Source: JACKHO01 sp041398745 (GTDB lineage Bacteria > Planctomycetota > Planctomycetia > Planctomycetales > Planctomycetaceae). From it: 64,000 bases of DNA. Positions 38,920-46,347 of this stretch are shown here, in pieces. Position 1 is the stretch's first letter, and the number at the start of each line of letters is the position of its first letter. The notes beneath the pieces were generated by a model, which saw only the letters and a program-made list of their open reading frames with translations, did not search any database and was not told where the DNA came from. The translations under genes were made by a program, and so were the position numbers. The stretch lies in the NCBI GenBank assembly GCA_041398745.1, contig JAWKUB010000004.1:124001-188000 (forward strand), read 5' to 3'.

Positions 38920-39962
38920 TGCGATCTATTTCATACGTTCTCCTGGCAACGGCCCTGGCCTGCGTCGTCACGGCGACAGCCTCGGCAGCTTCGACTGTAG
39001 GGGAGGAAGTCTACTCTGCTCCCAAGGTCGAAGAACTGAAAGCATCCGTCGACGCGTGGCTGCTGAAGCGGGAATTGCTCGCCACTCCTGTGCGAGATGG
39101 TGTCGCTCCGCTGTGGAATTTCCAGGATGCTCCGAGCCCCAACCAGTTGTTCGATGCACTCATGCGGACCTACTACTTCGCAGATGACGACGTCCGCTCA
39201 CTCGTCGACACCTGCATGACCCAGCCGACCAGCGGTGAACTGCTCGACCTCACTCCCATTATGAACCACAGTGACGAGCCGCTCTTCACCAACAACGTCC
39301 AGTACTTCTACGCCCGTCATCTCGCCGTACTGAATCTGTACGAAGAAGCGCTCCTCACTTTCGACGGCGTCGAGCCACATGCTCTGGTCGACCCCGCCGG
39401 ATACTTCTTCTATCGGGCCGTGTGCGAGCATCATTTACTGCTGAAAGAAGACGGCCTCGCCACCATTTCCAAGTTGCTCAACGACACCGAACAAATTCCA
39501 CTGCGGTATCAGAAAGTCGGCGAACTGCTCCAGAACGATTTGGAAAACCTGGAAGAGAAATCCATTGGTGAAGTCGCCCGGCAAATGCGCGACGTGGAAC
39601 GCCGCCTCGAACTCGGCCGCGCCGGCCAGCGCGTGCAACGCGTGGAAGAACGCATCATTGCCACGCTCGATGAGATCATCGAGAAAATGGAACAGCAGCA
39701 AAGCGGCGGTGGAGGCGGTGGCGGAGGCCAAATGCAACAACCCTCCGACGGCAACCCCGCAGATGAATCATACGTCGGCGGCGTGAAGGGCCCCGGCGAG
39801 ACCGACCGCAAAGACGTCGGCCACAAAGACGACTGGGGCGACCTCCCCCCCAAAGCCCAGACTGCCGCCAAGAATCTATTGGAACGCCAATTCCCCGCCC
39901 ACTACCGCCAGGCGGTTGAGGAATACCTCAAGAAAATTGCCGAAAGACCAGCGGCGCCGTAG
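38919..39962 (+). CDS. secreted helical protein, partner of the coiled-coil gene
   Basis: A 347-residue protein. Its GTG start overlaps the previous stop by one base (TAGTG), with GGAGG eight bases upstream, so it is translationally coupled. A signal peptide (SYVLLATALACVVTATASAA) precedes helical, TPR-like segments (YARHLAVLNLYEEALLTF, GYFFYRAVCEHHLLLKEDGLATI). A charged coiled coil (RRLELGRAGQRVQRVEERIIATLDEI) leads to a Gly-rich linker, and the C-terminus has LPPKAQTAAKNLLERQFPAHYRQAVEEYLKKI. That ending is common in planctomycete proteins of this gene set. It probably forms a complex with the neighbouring proteins. No family name is known to me. Confidence 0.72.
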   Translation: MRSISYVLLATALACVVTATASAASTVGEEVYSAPKVEELKASVDAWLLKRELLATPVRDGVAPLWNFQDAPSPNQLFDALMRTYYFADDDVRSLVDTCMTQPTSGELLDLTPIMNHSDEPLFTNNVQYFYARHLAVLNLYEEALLTFDGVEPHALVDPAGYFFYRAVCEHHLLLKEDGLATISKLLNDTEQIPLRYQKVGELLQNDLENLEEKSIGEVARQMRDVERRLELGRAGQRVQRVEERIIATLDEIIEKMEQQQSGGGGGGGGQMQQPSDGNPADESYVGGVKGPGETDRKDVGHKDDWGDLPPKAQTAAKNLLERQFPAHYRQAVEEYLKKIAERPAAP

Positions 39963-39999
39963 GTAGTTTCACCCTCTCTGGGGAGGGGACATCAAGTGG

Positions 40000-40019
40000 C
40001 ACAGACATTCCTGTCTGTG
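40000..40019. repeat. intergenic palindromic repeat, family A copy 1
   Basis: CACAGACATTCCTGTCTGTG: an 8-bp perfect stem around a TTCC loop, preceded by GTGG. Identical at 49423 and with one change at 62458. Confidence 0.85.
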
Positions 40020-40086
40020 GCTGGATGGAAACTGATTACGAGCACTCAAGCCCGTAACGACTGGAAAGGCGTTGTGGAAAACTCTC

Positions 40087-40644
40087 ATGGGCATTGACAA
40101 GTTGGCTGCATTGATGCCGCCGCCAGAAGACCCGCTCTTTAATGGCACGCAAGAGCAATGGGATCGATTCAAGAGGGAAGTGGGATTGGAGCTCCCTGAG
40201 GACTACTTCCTTGTCGTAACGACCTACGGTTCAGGTCGTTTTCTTGCTGGCGAATTCAAGGTGGCGAATCCGTTCGATCCCGATGACCAGGATTTCGCAT
40301 CATTCGAGCTGACGAGGTTACGTGAGATGCGAGAACGCAGTCCTGAGGACGTTCCGTTTGCACTTTATCCAGAGGAAGGTGGTCTGTATCCGTTTGGTAT
40401 CGACGGAAACGGAAACACGTTCTTGTGGAAGACCAATTCAAATCCGGGCAAGTGGGAGATCGTGTGTTTCAACTCTGAGGACTATTCCGAATCGGTGAAC
40501 CATTCTCTCATCGAGTTCTTGGTACTGCTGGCGACCAACAAGCTTGACATCAATCGTCGAAAGTTCTGGGGAAGTGATGTCGCTGCTGATAGCCTTGAAT
40601 ATGTACCCCGTCGAGTGTCGCGCAAAAGAAGGAAGACATCGTAG
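40087..40644 (+). CDS. SMI1/KNR4 (SUKH) family protein
   Basis: About 185 residues from ATG 40087. The N-terminal helix and WDRFKREVGLELPEDYFLVVTTYGSGRF are the SUKH/SMI1-KNR4 signature. FALYPEEGGLYPFGIDGNGNTFLWKT follows as the typical central strands. The domain often acts as immunity to toxins or in protein interactions, but no toxin gene is adjacent here. The C-terminus is basic (RRVSRKRRK). It lies 124 bases after the envelope run and may be independent. A TTG at 40072 would add five residues. Confidence 0.82.
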   Translation: MGIDKLAALMPPPEDPLFNGTQEQWDRFKREVGLELPEDYFLVVTTYGSGRFLAGEFKVANPFDPDDQDFASFELTRLREMRERSPEDVPFALYPEEGGLYPFGIDGNGNTFLWKTNSNPGKWEIVCFNSEDYSESVNHSLIEFLVLLATNKLDINRRKFWGSDVAADSLEYVPRRVSRKRRKTS

Positions 40645-40705
40645 AGCCCGTGTCGACCGGCCGTCATAGCGATGCCCACATTCATCGCGCGGCACTGCCA
40701 AAACA

Positions 40706-40731
40706 CCGGGTAGCCGAGATGCAATCTGGGC
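40706..40731. repeat. intergenic palindromic repeat, family D copy 1
   Basis: CCGGGTAGCCGAGATG followed by CAATCTGGGC. AGAT pairs with ATCT. The copy at 40965-40990 differs at a few bases and has a perfect CCCAGAT/ATCTGGG stem. Confidence 0.65.
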
Positions 40732-40898
40732 AGCGGAGCTGCAAGAGGCTGCGGCAGGGTGGCGGGGGCGCTCCGCGATAGCGGAAGCCCCCGTGAGTTG
40801 GAGACGGAATTCCGGGGGCTTGAAACTGTCATGTCTTATCATTCGTCCACACGATTCGTTCGCCATTCGTTCCGTAACGTGTAATCTAGCGAGGTAGG

Positions 40899-40923
40899 TT
40901 GGGTGCAGCGAAGCGAAACCCAA
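40899..40923. repeat. hairpin with TTGGGT/ACCCAA arms
   Basis: TTGGGT (40899-40904) pairs with ACCCAA (40918-40923) around a GC-rich loop, GCAGCGAAGCGAA. I take it to be another dispersed intergenic palindrome. Confidence 0.5.
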
Positions 40924-40964
40924 CAGAATGGGCGTTGCAGTCATGGTCAACTACCGCAGATCAA

Positions 40965-40990
40965 CCGGGTAGCCCAGATGAAATCTGGGC
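40965..40990. repeat. intergenic palindromic repeat, family D copy 2
   Basis: CCGGGTAGCCCAGATG followed by AAATCTGGGC. The stem is CCCAGAT with ATCTGGG around GAA. It is the same orientation as copy 1, about 260 bases away. Confidence 0.65.
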
Positions 40991-41050
40991 CATCCGCGGA
41001 GCCCCCCTGAGGGTTGTGCTAACGGGCCTGCGGCAGCCTCTGGTAGGTGC

Positions 41051-41452
41051 CTATTCTTGGCGGGCGAGCGACTTGGAGCAGATCACACACGTTTCCTGTT
41101 GCTGCAAAGATGCGCTGTGCCAGGCGTTAATGCAGGACGTACACAGGTAAATGCCGCAGCAGTTCGTGCTCCGAATGTCATGAGTCGAATTGCAGCGGGA
41201 ACATTGTGCAGGAATTGATGGCTGGTCGTCCTTCTTCAAGTGTCCGGCGTCGTGCTTCTTCCCGTGCCCGGCGAAGTGAGTAACGGCGTGGGACACCATG
41301 TGCAGGATATGAACCCAGTTGTGATGCATGCTGCTGGCTCCAAAGAAGGTTGAGATTGCAAACGCTTTGCTGGAAATTTCTCTTGCCGATTTGCCTGAGT
41401 CGTTGATCGCCAGCCCAGGCGGCGTCATGACCAGGGTAGGCTCAAGTTGCAT
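41051..41452 (-). CDS. zinc-finger (RING-like) protein, downstream part of a probably frameshifted gene
   Basis: A 133-residue frame. Its C-terminus holds three Cys pairs and a CC: CSRCNSTHD, STNCCGIYLCTSCINAWHS and ETCVICSKSL, a spacing like RING or treble-clef zinc fingers. The N-terminal part includes a His-rich segment (HHNWVHILHMVSHAVTHFAGHGKKHDAGH). The ATG at 41452 lies within the last codons of the frame at 41425-41724 and has only a poorly spaced GAGG. Read with a -1 shift, the two would make one protein of about 220 residues. It may be a single broken gene or a real second cistron; I do not assign a function. Confidence 0.55.
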   Translation of the reverse strand: MQLEPTLVMTPPGLAINDSGKSAREISSKAFAISTFFGASSMHHNWVHILHMVSHAVTHFAGHGKKHDAGHLKKDDQPSIPAQCSRCNSTHDIRSTNCCGIYLCTSCINAWHSASLQQQETCVICSKSLARQE

Positions 41453-41724
41453 TCGGAGAGATCCTCGATCGACTTCATCTGCCGGTACTCTCCATCGAGA
41501 CCGTAAATCAGTTCGATTCGGTGGTATGTCGTGTTCTTGAACAGGATTGCATTCGTGGTGACGTTTAAGCTAACGACACTCACATATCCCACGAAGGAAC
41601 TCGTCACTTCGACATTCGACACGTTGTGGCCATGTACAGCCCGCTCGGGCCGCGCCTGCTTGTACGCGTTGATCGCGTCGCTCCCGGCCCGCCCCTTGAT
41701 GGCAGCCATTGCCGCATCACTCAT
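41425..41724 (-). CDS. unknown protein, upstream part of a probably frameshifted gene
   Basis: A 99-residue frame starting at ATG 41724 with a good AAGGA site seven bases upstream, so initiation here is credible. The body has beta-strand character: VEVTSSFVGYVSVVSLNVTTNAILFKNTTYHRIELIYGL. It ends in SECNLSLPWS within the first codons of the next frame (28-base overlap). Codon use is like coding DNA throughout. No slippery heptamer is visible in the overlap, which favours an ordinary frameshift mutation or sequencing error over programmed shifting. No family is recognised. Confidence 0.5.
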   Translation of the reverse strand: MSDAAMAAIKGRAGSDAINAYKQARPERAVHGHNVSNVEVTSSFVGYVSVVSLNVTTNAILFKNTTYHRIELIYGLDGEYRQMKSIEDLSECNLSLPWS

Positions 41725-41955
41725 GTTTACGTCCTTCTACCTGCGACAACTCATACTCACCAACCGATGGCACTTCTTCAGTCTCCAAGTTCGCTGGCAA
41801 ATGGCGCCGACACTCCCGGTCCATTTGCTTCGGAACAGGATTCTCATTCCGCCGCTGGGCTTGACTGTCCGGAAACGGCTTCTGTCGATGCTACCCTTTG
41901 ACGTCATGACAGTCAAACTCTGACATGGACTGGAAATGCCTCGCATTCTCCGGCG

Positions 41956-42024
41956 GGTGGCATGGCCAAGGAAACCAGATTTTGTGTGGCTGGTGGCATG
42001 GCCAGGGAAACCAGATTTTGTGTG
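41956..42024. repeat. 36-base tandem duplication
   Basis: Two adjacent copies begin GGTGGCATGGCCA at 41956 and 41992, and each continues GGAAACCAGATTTTGTGTG. They differ by about one internal base. Confidence 0.8.
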
Positions 42025-42056
42025 CCATGCTTGCATCGCGGAGCAGGGCAAGCATG
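42022..42056. repeat. intergenic palindromic repeat, family B copy 2
   Basis: CATGCTTGC (42026-42034) pairs with GCAAGCATG (42048-42056). Flank and loop match the copies at 23799 and 50826. Relative to the 50826 copy, CCAC has become TTGC on the left and GTGG has become GCAA on the right, so pairing is kept. Confidence 0.7.
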
Positions 42057-42172
42057 CGAACGTCGTTTGGTGTGCAATCGTGATGATCTGCTTCACTCAC
42101 TGTTGGCACGCCAACTCATCCAGCGTCGATCGAGAATGACGTGTGTGCCACCGGTGTTTTGTCTACGGTAAC

Positions 42173-44323
42173 TCAGTTCCAGGTGGCGTAGAGTTGGTTG
42201 TCGAATACGTTGCTTTGGGAAATGAGGACGTACCACTCTTTCGTCGTGGGGAGGTAACCGACGATGTCAGCGAAGCCATCGCGGTTGACGTCGCCGACGT
42301 TTGCCTGCCAGCCACTCGCAAAGTTCCAGTCGCCCCACTGAACTTTCGGGAACCGATGGTTATCGACATCGCGGACTGCGTTGACGTACCAGAGGTTGTC
42401 AACGGACAGGCCGGCGATATCGTCGCGACCATCTCCGTCGAAGTCACCGACGAGGTACTGTTGATCATCAGCGCTGTTGGTCCAGCGTCCCTTGTACGCG
42501 GTTTGGATACTCGTGCCCGTGGACGTTCCTTGCCACCACGCTCCGGTTTCATGAATTCCGGCGATGTCGGTGAGACCATCACCATCGAAGTCTCCGGCAA
42601 CAATGTCCTGCCAGCCACTCTCCGACCAGCGGCCCGCATAGTTCATTCTGAACTTGGAACCATCAAACAGTGAAAACCACCAATGCCCGCTGGCGTAGAG
42701 GCCTGCGAAGTCTTGTCTACCGTCGCCGTTGAAGTCGCCGGTCAACACCTGTTGCCAGCCCGTTTCGGCCCAGCGGCCTGCATATCTGGTGACAAACCGG
42801 GAATTGTTGGAGAGTCCCACCATCCACTCGCCGGTCGAGCGACGGCCTGCAATGTCATCGCTGCCGTCATTGTTGAAGTCGCCGACGGTGACGTCTACGT
42901 ACGTGTAAGCCGGGTCCCAGCCGCCCCAGGGTCTGGTGAGGAAACTTCCGTCAGATTGTGCAACGGCGACCCACCATTGCCCGCTTTCCAATTGCCGCCC
43001 GATGAGATCGGTCATTCGGTCTCCGTTGACGTCGCCCGTCATCGTCTCCCAGGTTACCGCAGTCGACCACCGCGGCCCACGCTCCTGCGTGAACATCCCG
43101 TTCACCGAGTGCCCAATCGTCCACCGACCAGTGGCGTTATCGAATTGGAAAACTGAGTCCTCAAACGACTGGGCCGTGTCGAACGTGCGAATGCCGACGA
43201 CGAAACTTCCGTTCTGATTTGCAAGATGCATTCCCAGTCGGTCATCAGTCGAGAAAATGTCTTCGCCCGTCCCTTCGCCTGCGAAATATCCTGGCTGACC
43301 GATGAGGCTTTCCACCGAAACCGCCTGCAGGTCCGGCATACTCACCAGATAGCCTTCAAACTCGCCCGTGTCTGGCGCGGCGACGTTAACGGCAGCGACA
43401 AGCATGCCTTCGACGACAGCGAACCCACGGAATGTCGACGCTCCCTCACCCACCGTCCCCAAATATTCCCCGTCCACATTCCAGAAGCCAATACGCGACT
43501 CAAACGTATTCAAATCGAAGTATGAGGCAGCGAAATAGTGTTGCCCATCGGGGCCGACCTGAATGTCGTGAAAGTTCGGGGCGTTTCCTTGCTGAACACT
43601 GAAGTCGAAACCACTGAGGTCAACATTGTCAAAGAAACCGAACTCGTCTCGTTTGAGAAGTCCTCCTCCAGAAATATATTCCCCATCTGAGGAAATGTGA
43701 CCACCATGAAAATGGTTATTCGCGCCGATATCCGCCTCGAAGTAGCTGTTAACTCCAGGAAACAAGTCGAATGTTCCCTCGCCAAGTTGACCGTAAGCAT
43801 GAATTGTCAACCACGTTCCACCAGTCGAGACTTCCCAGATCGGGTCGCCATACTGATGTGCGGGAATTACCTGGTGTGGGGTGTTGATGTCGGTCCAGTA
43901 AGTCGAATTTTTAAACCAACCAAGGTACTCGGAAGAATAGAAGTAGCCGTCGCTTTCGCCCACGTAAACAAGGGCACCCGAATCCAGAATAGTGGCAGCG
44001 TAGACCCCCCCCTGATAGCCCGTCTGGTTACCGTCGGGGTTAAGTTTTGTGAAGAACTCCACAGGCGAACTGACCCCGGCCTGAGCGTCGAATCTTTGCA
44101 GGGCCGGGGCAAGATTGTGCCGTCCAAAAAGTTCGAAGTGGTCGTCCAGCCAAATCCCACCGAAAGGTTCCTGCAAATCAACCGGTGTGGCAGGCACAAC
44201 AACACTGCCCAGGTGGCCTGCAAAGTCACCACTCAAGAGTACCCGGTCTTCCAGACCTTCCGCACATCGCCACTGTCCACGACGACGTCGCTCAATACTT
44301 TTCCACCAATCCCAAAACGCCAT
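42173..44323 (-). CDS. LEPR-XLL-type surface protein with six FG-GAP/VCBS repeats
   Basis: About 716 residues from ATG 44323 (GAGAGG upstream; a GTG at 44338 is less likely). A Trp- and Arg-rich N-terminus leads to LEDRVLLSG at residues 24-32. The central 350 residues look like a beta-propeller of unknown type. The C-terminal third has six FG-GAP/VCBS-like repeats with calcium-loop cores: GDVNGDRMTDLIGR, GDFNNDGSDDIAGR, GDFNGDGRQDFAGL, GDFDGDGLTDIAGI, GDFDGDGRDDIAGL and GDVNRDGFADIVGY, each followed by a WW or WY strand. It is probably an exported, calcium-dependent surface or adhesion protein. Confidence 0.87.
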   Translation of the reverse strand: MAFWDWWKSIERRRRGQWRCAEGLEDRVLLSGDFAGHLGSVVVPATPVDLQEPFGGIWLDDHFELFGRHNLAPALQRFDAQAGVSSPVEFFTKLNPDGNQTGYQGGVYAATILDSGALVYVGESDGYFYSSEYLGWFKNSTYWTDINTPHQVIPAHQYGDPIWEVSTGGTWLTIHAYGQLGEGTFDLFPGVNSYFEADIGANNHFHGGHISSDGEYISGGGLLKRDEFGFFDNVDLSGFDFSVQQGNAPNFHDIQVGPDGQHYFAASYFDLNTFESRIGFWNVDGEYLGTVGEGASTFRGFAVVEGMLVAAVNVAAPDTGEFEGYLVSMPDLQAVSVESLIGQPGYFAGEGTGEDIFSTDDRLGMHLANQNGSFVVGIRTFDTAQSFEDSVFQFDNATGRWTIGHSVNGMFTQERGPRWSTAVTWETMTGDVNGDRMTDLIGRQLESGQWWVAVAQSDGSFLTRPWGGWDPAYTYVDVTVGDFNNDGSDDIAGRRSTGEWMVGLSNNSRFVTRYAGRWAETGWQQVLTGDFNGDGRQDFAGLYASGHWWFSLFDGSKFRMNYAGRWSESGWQDIVAGDFDGDGLTDIAGIHETGAWWQGTSTGTSIQTAYKGRWTNSADDQQYLVGDFDGDGRDDIAGLSVDNLWYVNAVRDVDNHRFPKVQWGDWNFASGWQANVGDVNRDGFADIVGYLPTTKEWYVLISQSNVFDNQLYATWN

Positions 44324-44475
44324 CACACCCTCTCGCACAAATTGACCAGTCCGAGAAGTGTACTTTTCTGCTTAAGCGGTGAAAAGGAAAATCGACGAAC
44401 ACAGCCGAGACATGACAACAGTCACATCTCGGCTGCGAAACCTCGTGGAAACAGCAGGCGTTGCATATGCAATTT

Positions 44476-45222
44476 CTAGTACGACAAGTACAGGATGGGG
44501 TAAGTGAAGGTCATTGTGGAAGTTGACTCGGAGCTTGTGGTCATCTGTTCCAGGAGTTCTTCGAGTTCGTAGTCTCGAATGACCTGGTCTCCCTCTTCCT
44601 CGTACACATCTTCCAGAATCTCATACTCGACACGCTTATACGTGTACCAGCTTGACTGAATTTGCTCCGTGCATTCGACGAACAAGTCAGCACCAGGACC
44701 GCCACTGAGGATGTCTTTGCAGCCATCCAGTTCGCCGATCAGGACGTCGTTTCCGACGCCACCGCACAGCATGTCGGTACCTCGACCACCATTGAGGTCG
44801 CAATCGATGTCAAACCAGCCGTATGTTTTCCGGTAGTAACTCATAGCATTGAGATTCGAAAACGTGAACATGTCGTCGCCATCGCCTCCGTTGAACACAA
44901 TGCGAGTGACCTCGTCGGGGTCGAACCACATTCGACGTGAGTCTTTTCCTGCTGCAATGACCAGATCGACGTAAAGACCCTGATAGGTCGTGTACACAAT
45001 GCAACTGTCGTTACCAATGGTGCCGTCAATTTGCAGAACACCAGTTTCTGGATCGAGGTTCATGTAAGGATCGGCCGGCGTGCTGTATGTCATGTCGGGA
45101 GAAGTGCTGTACGTCAACGTTGGACTGGTCAGGGATGTGCTGCTGGTCGAAATGAGCTGTGCCTGAGCACAGGCGGTGATGGTCACGGCGATCGCGGCAG
45201 TCAGAAGAGTTTGCTTGAACAT
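44476..45222 (-). CDS. secreted RTX-like calcium-binding protein
   Basis: A 248-residue protein from ATG 45222, with AAGGA about nine bases upstream. A signal peptide (TLLTAAIAVTITACAQAQ) is followed by a Ser/Thr-rich spacer. The middle contains short RTX-like units: VFNGGDGDDMFTF, LNGGRGTDMLCGGVGNDVLIG and LSGGPGADLF. The C-terminus is acidic and helical (EILEDVYEEEGDQVIRDYELEELLEQM). The glycine-aspartate turns suggest calcium binding after export. It is upstream, on the same strand, of the FG-GAP surface gene, 152 bases away. Confidence 0.78.
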   Translation of the reverse strand: MFKQTLLTAAIAVTITACAQAQLISTSSTSLTSPTLTYSTSPDMTYSTPADPYMNLDPETGVLQIDGTIGNDSCIVYTTYQGLYVDLVIAAGKDSRRMWFDPDEVTRIVFNGGDGDDMFTFSNLNAMSYYRKTYGWFDIDCDLNGGRGTDMLCGGVGNDVLIGELDGCKDILSGGPGADLFVECTEQIQSSWYTYKRVEYEILEDVYEEEGDQVIRDYELEELLEQMTTSSESTSTMTFTYPILYLSY

Positions 45223-45528
45223 GATTTGGGTTCCTTGGGTTGGAGGGTGAATTCTCTGTTCCCCCTCACAAGCGTGGAACCTCCGAAACTGTTACAAAGA
45301 ATTTGCAAAATTCTGATCGACACCCGGTCTCTAGCGTTTTGGCCGCATGTTTTGCTGCATTATGGATATTTACAGTTTCAGAATTCCTGGTACTTTCAGC
45401 CACAAATCGGGAACCAGGTTGCGGCGAGGTCCCTCTCATGCGAGGAGTGCGATTGTCCACCCGCACACCGTTTCATACTCTCACGATGACATGGTCATTC
45501 CCTCTCTCACCAGTAAGGAATATCGGAA
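45223..45528. other. intergenic region between divergent genes
   Basis: About 306 bases between the RTX-like gene (minus) and the secreted unknown (plus). It should hold both promoters, but I could not pick out convincing boxes. No gene is visible. Confidence 0.45.
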
Positions 45529-46317
45529 ATGCGCACGACCACAGCGGCATTCATTCTATTCGCGACACTCACGTTAACCTGCAGGCAGGCTTGTCTGGCT
45601 GATGGTCCACAATCGATTCCTGCGCTGGGCACTGCTGGTGGACAAGGTCGGGAACTGAACGGCCTGCGGTTGAACACACGGTCGGAAGATGCCGTTAAAG
45701 TCGACATTCCTCAACCAGCGATGCCTACGGGAAAGCCTTCGAAAGGTGCACGGAACATTCTGAATATCAACTTCGGAATGGCCCCCAAAGACTCGGTTCC
45801 CAATGGTGTGGTCGGTGGCCCACACGACACCTGGACACTGGTGGATGTGGGCGAGACGTCGAAAGTGGGACTGCCAATGGCCGACGGAACTTCGACGGAC
45901 ATTGAACTGGAGTTGTCCGAAAACGACGGAGTATGGGGCATTCCGGGGGAGTCCGATGTGTATCATGCCTACCTGTATCACAACTCCCGCAACGTCGACC
46001 TGTCTGTCACGTTGCGAGATCTTCCTGAAGGCATATACGAGGTGTACGTCTTGGCCCATGGTGACGCGCCCGATCAGAATTCCGCTGTCGAAATTCAGTC
46101 GGCTGGAACACACTACAGCGGCCGAAGCACCTTAAACGACGGCACGTATGACTACCGCAGTCGTGAACTGACTGAGGGAAACCAGTACGTGAAGTACACC
46201 ATTGAAGTCGCGACTGGAGAACCAGTTGTTATCACCAGCAAGCGCGACGGCAGTACGCTCTCGATGCTGAACGCTATTCAACTCAAAAAGTTGAAGGTCC
46301 AGCGGCGGAAAGAGTAG
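45529..46317 (+). CDS. secreted protein of unknown function
   Basis: A 262-residue protein from ATG 45529 (AAGGA about nine bases upstream). A signal peptide (TTAAFILFATLTLTCRQACLA) is followed by a linker and then a beta-rich domain: ILNINFGMAPKDSVPNGVVGGPHDTWTLVDVG, VYHAYLYHNSRNVDLSVTLRDLPEGIYEVYVLAHG, and YVKYTIEVATGEPVVITSK. This beta-sandwich style is like carbohydrate-binding modules, but no family is certain. It converges with the vWA gene, with 30 bases between the stops. Confidence 0.7.
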   Translation: MRTTTAAFILFATLTLTCRQACLADGPQSIPALGTAGGQGRELNGLRLNTRSEDAVKVDIPQPAMPTGKPSKGARNILNINFGMAPKDSVPNGVVGGPHDTWTLVDVGETSKVGLPMADGTSTDIELELSENDGVWGIPGESDVYHAYLYHNSRNVDLSVTLRDLPEGIYEVYVLAHGDAPDQNSAVEIQSAGTHYSGRSTLNDGTYDYRSRELTEGNQYVKYTIEVATGEPVVITSKRDGSTLSMLNAIQLKKLKVQRRKE

Positions 46318-46347
46318 GGGGAAAATCGTTCAGGCCCGCTTGCCAGC

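Larger units (their letters stand above)
40645..41050. other. repeat-rich intergenic region
   Basis: About 406 bases with no supported gene, between the SUKH gene and the zinc-finger frame on the other strand. It contains two family D repeats (40706-40731 and 40965-40990) and a hairpin with TTGGGT/ACCCAA arms (40899-40923). GC-rich unique sequence lies between them. Confidence 0.6.
41725..42172. other. intergenic region with tandem and palindromic repeats
   Basis: About 448 bases upstream of the zinc-finger frames and downstream of the FG-GAP surface gene. It holds a 36-base tandem duplication (41956-42024) and a family B hairpin (42022-42056). Frames on both strands here are unconvincing. 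Confidence 0.55.
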
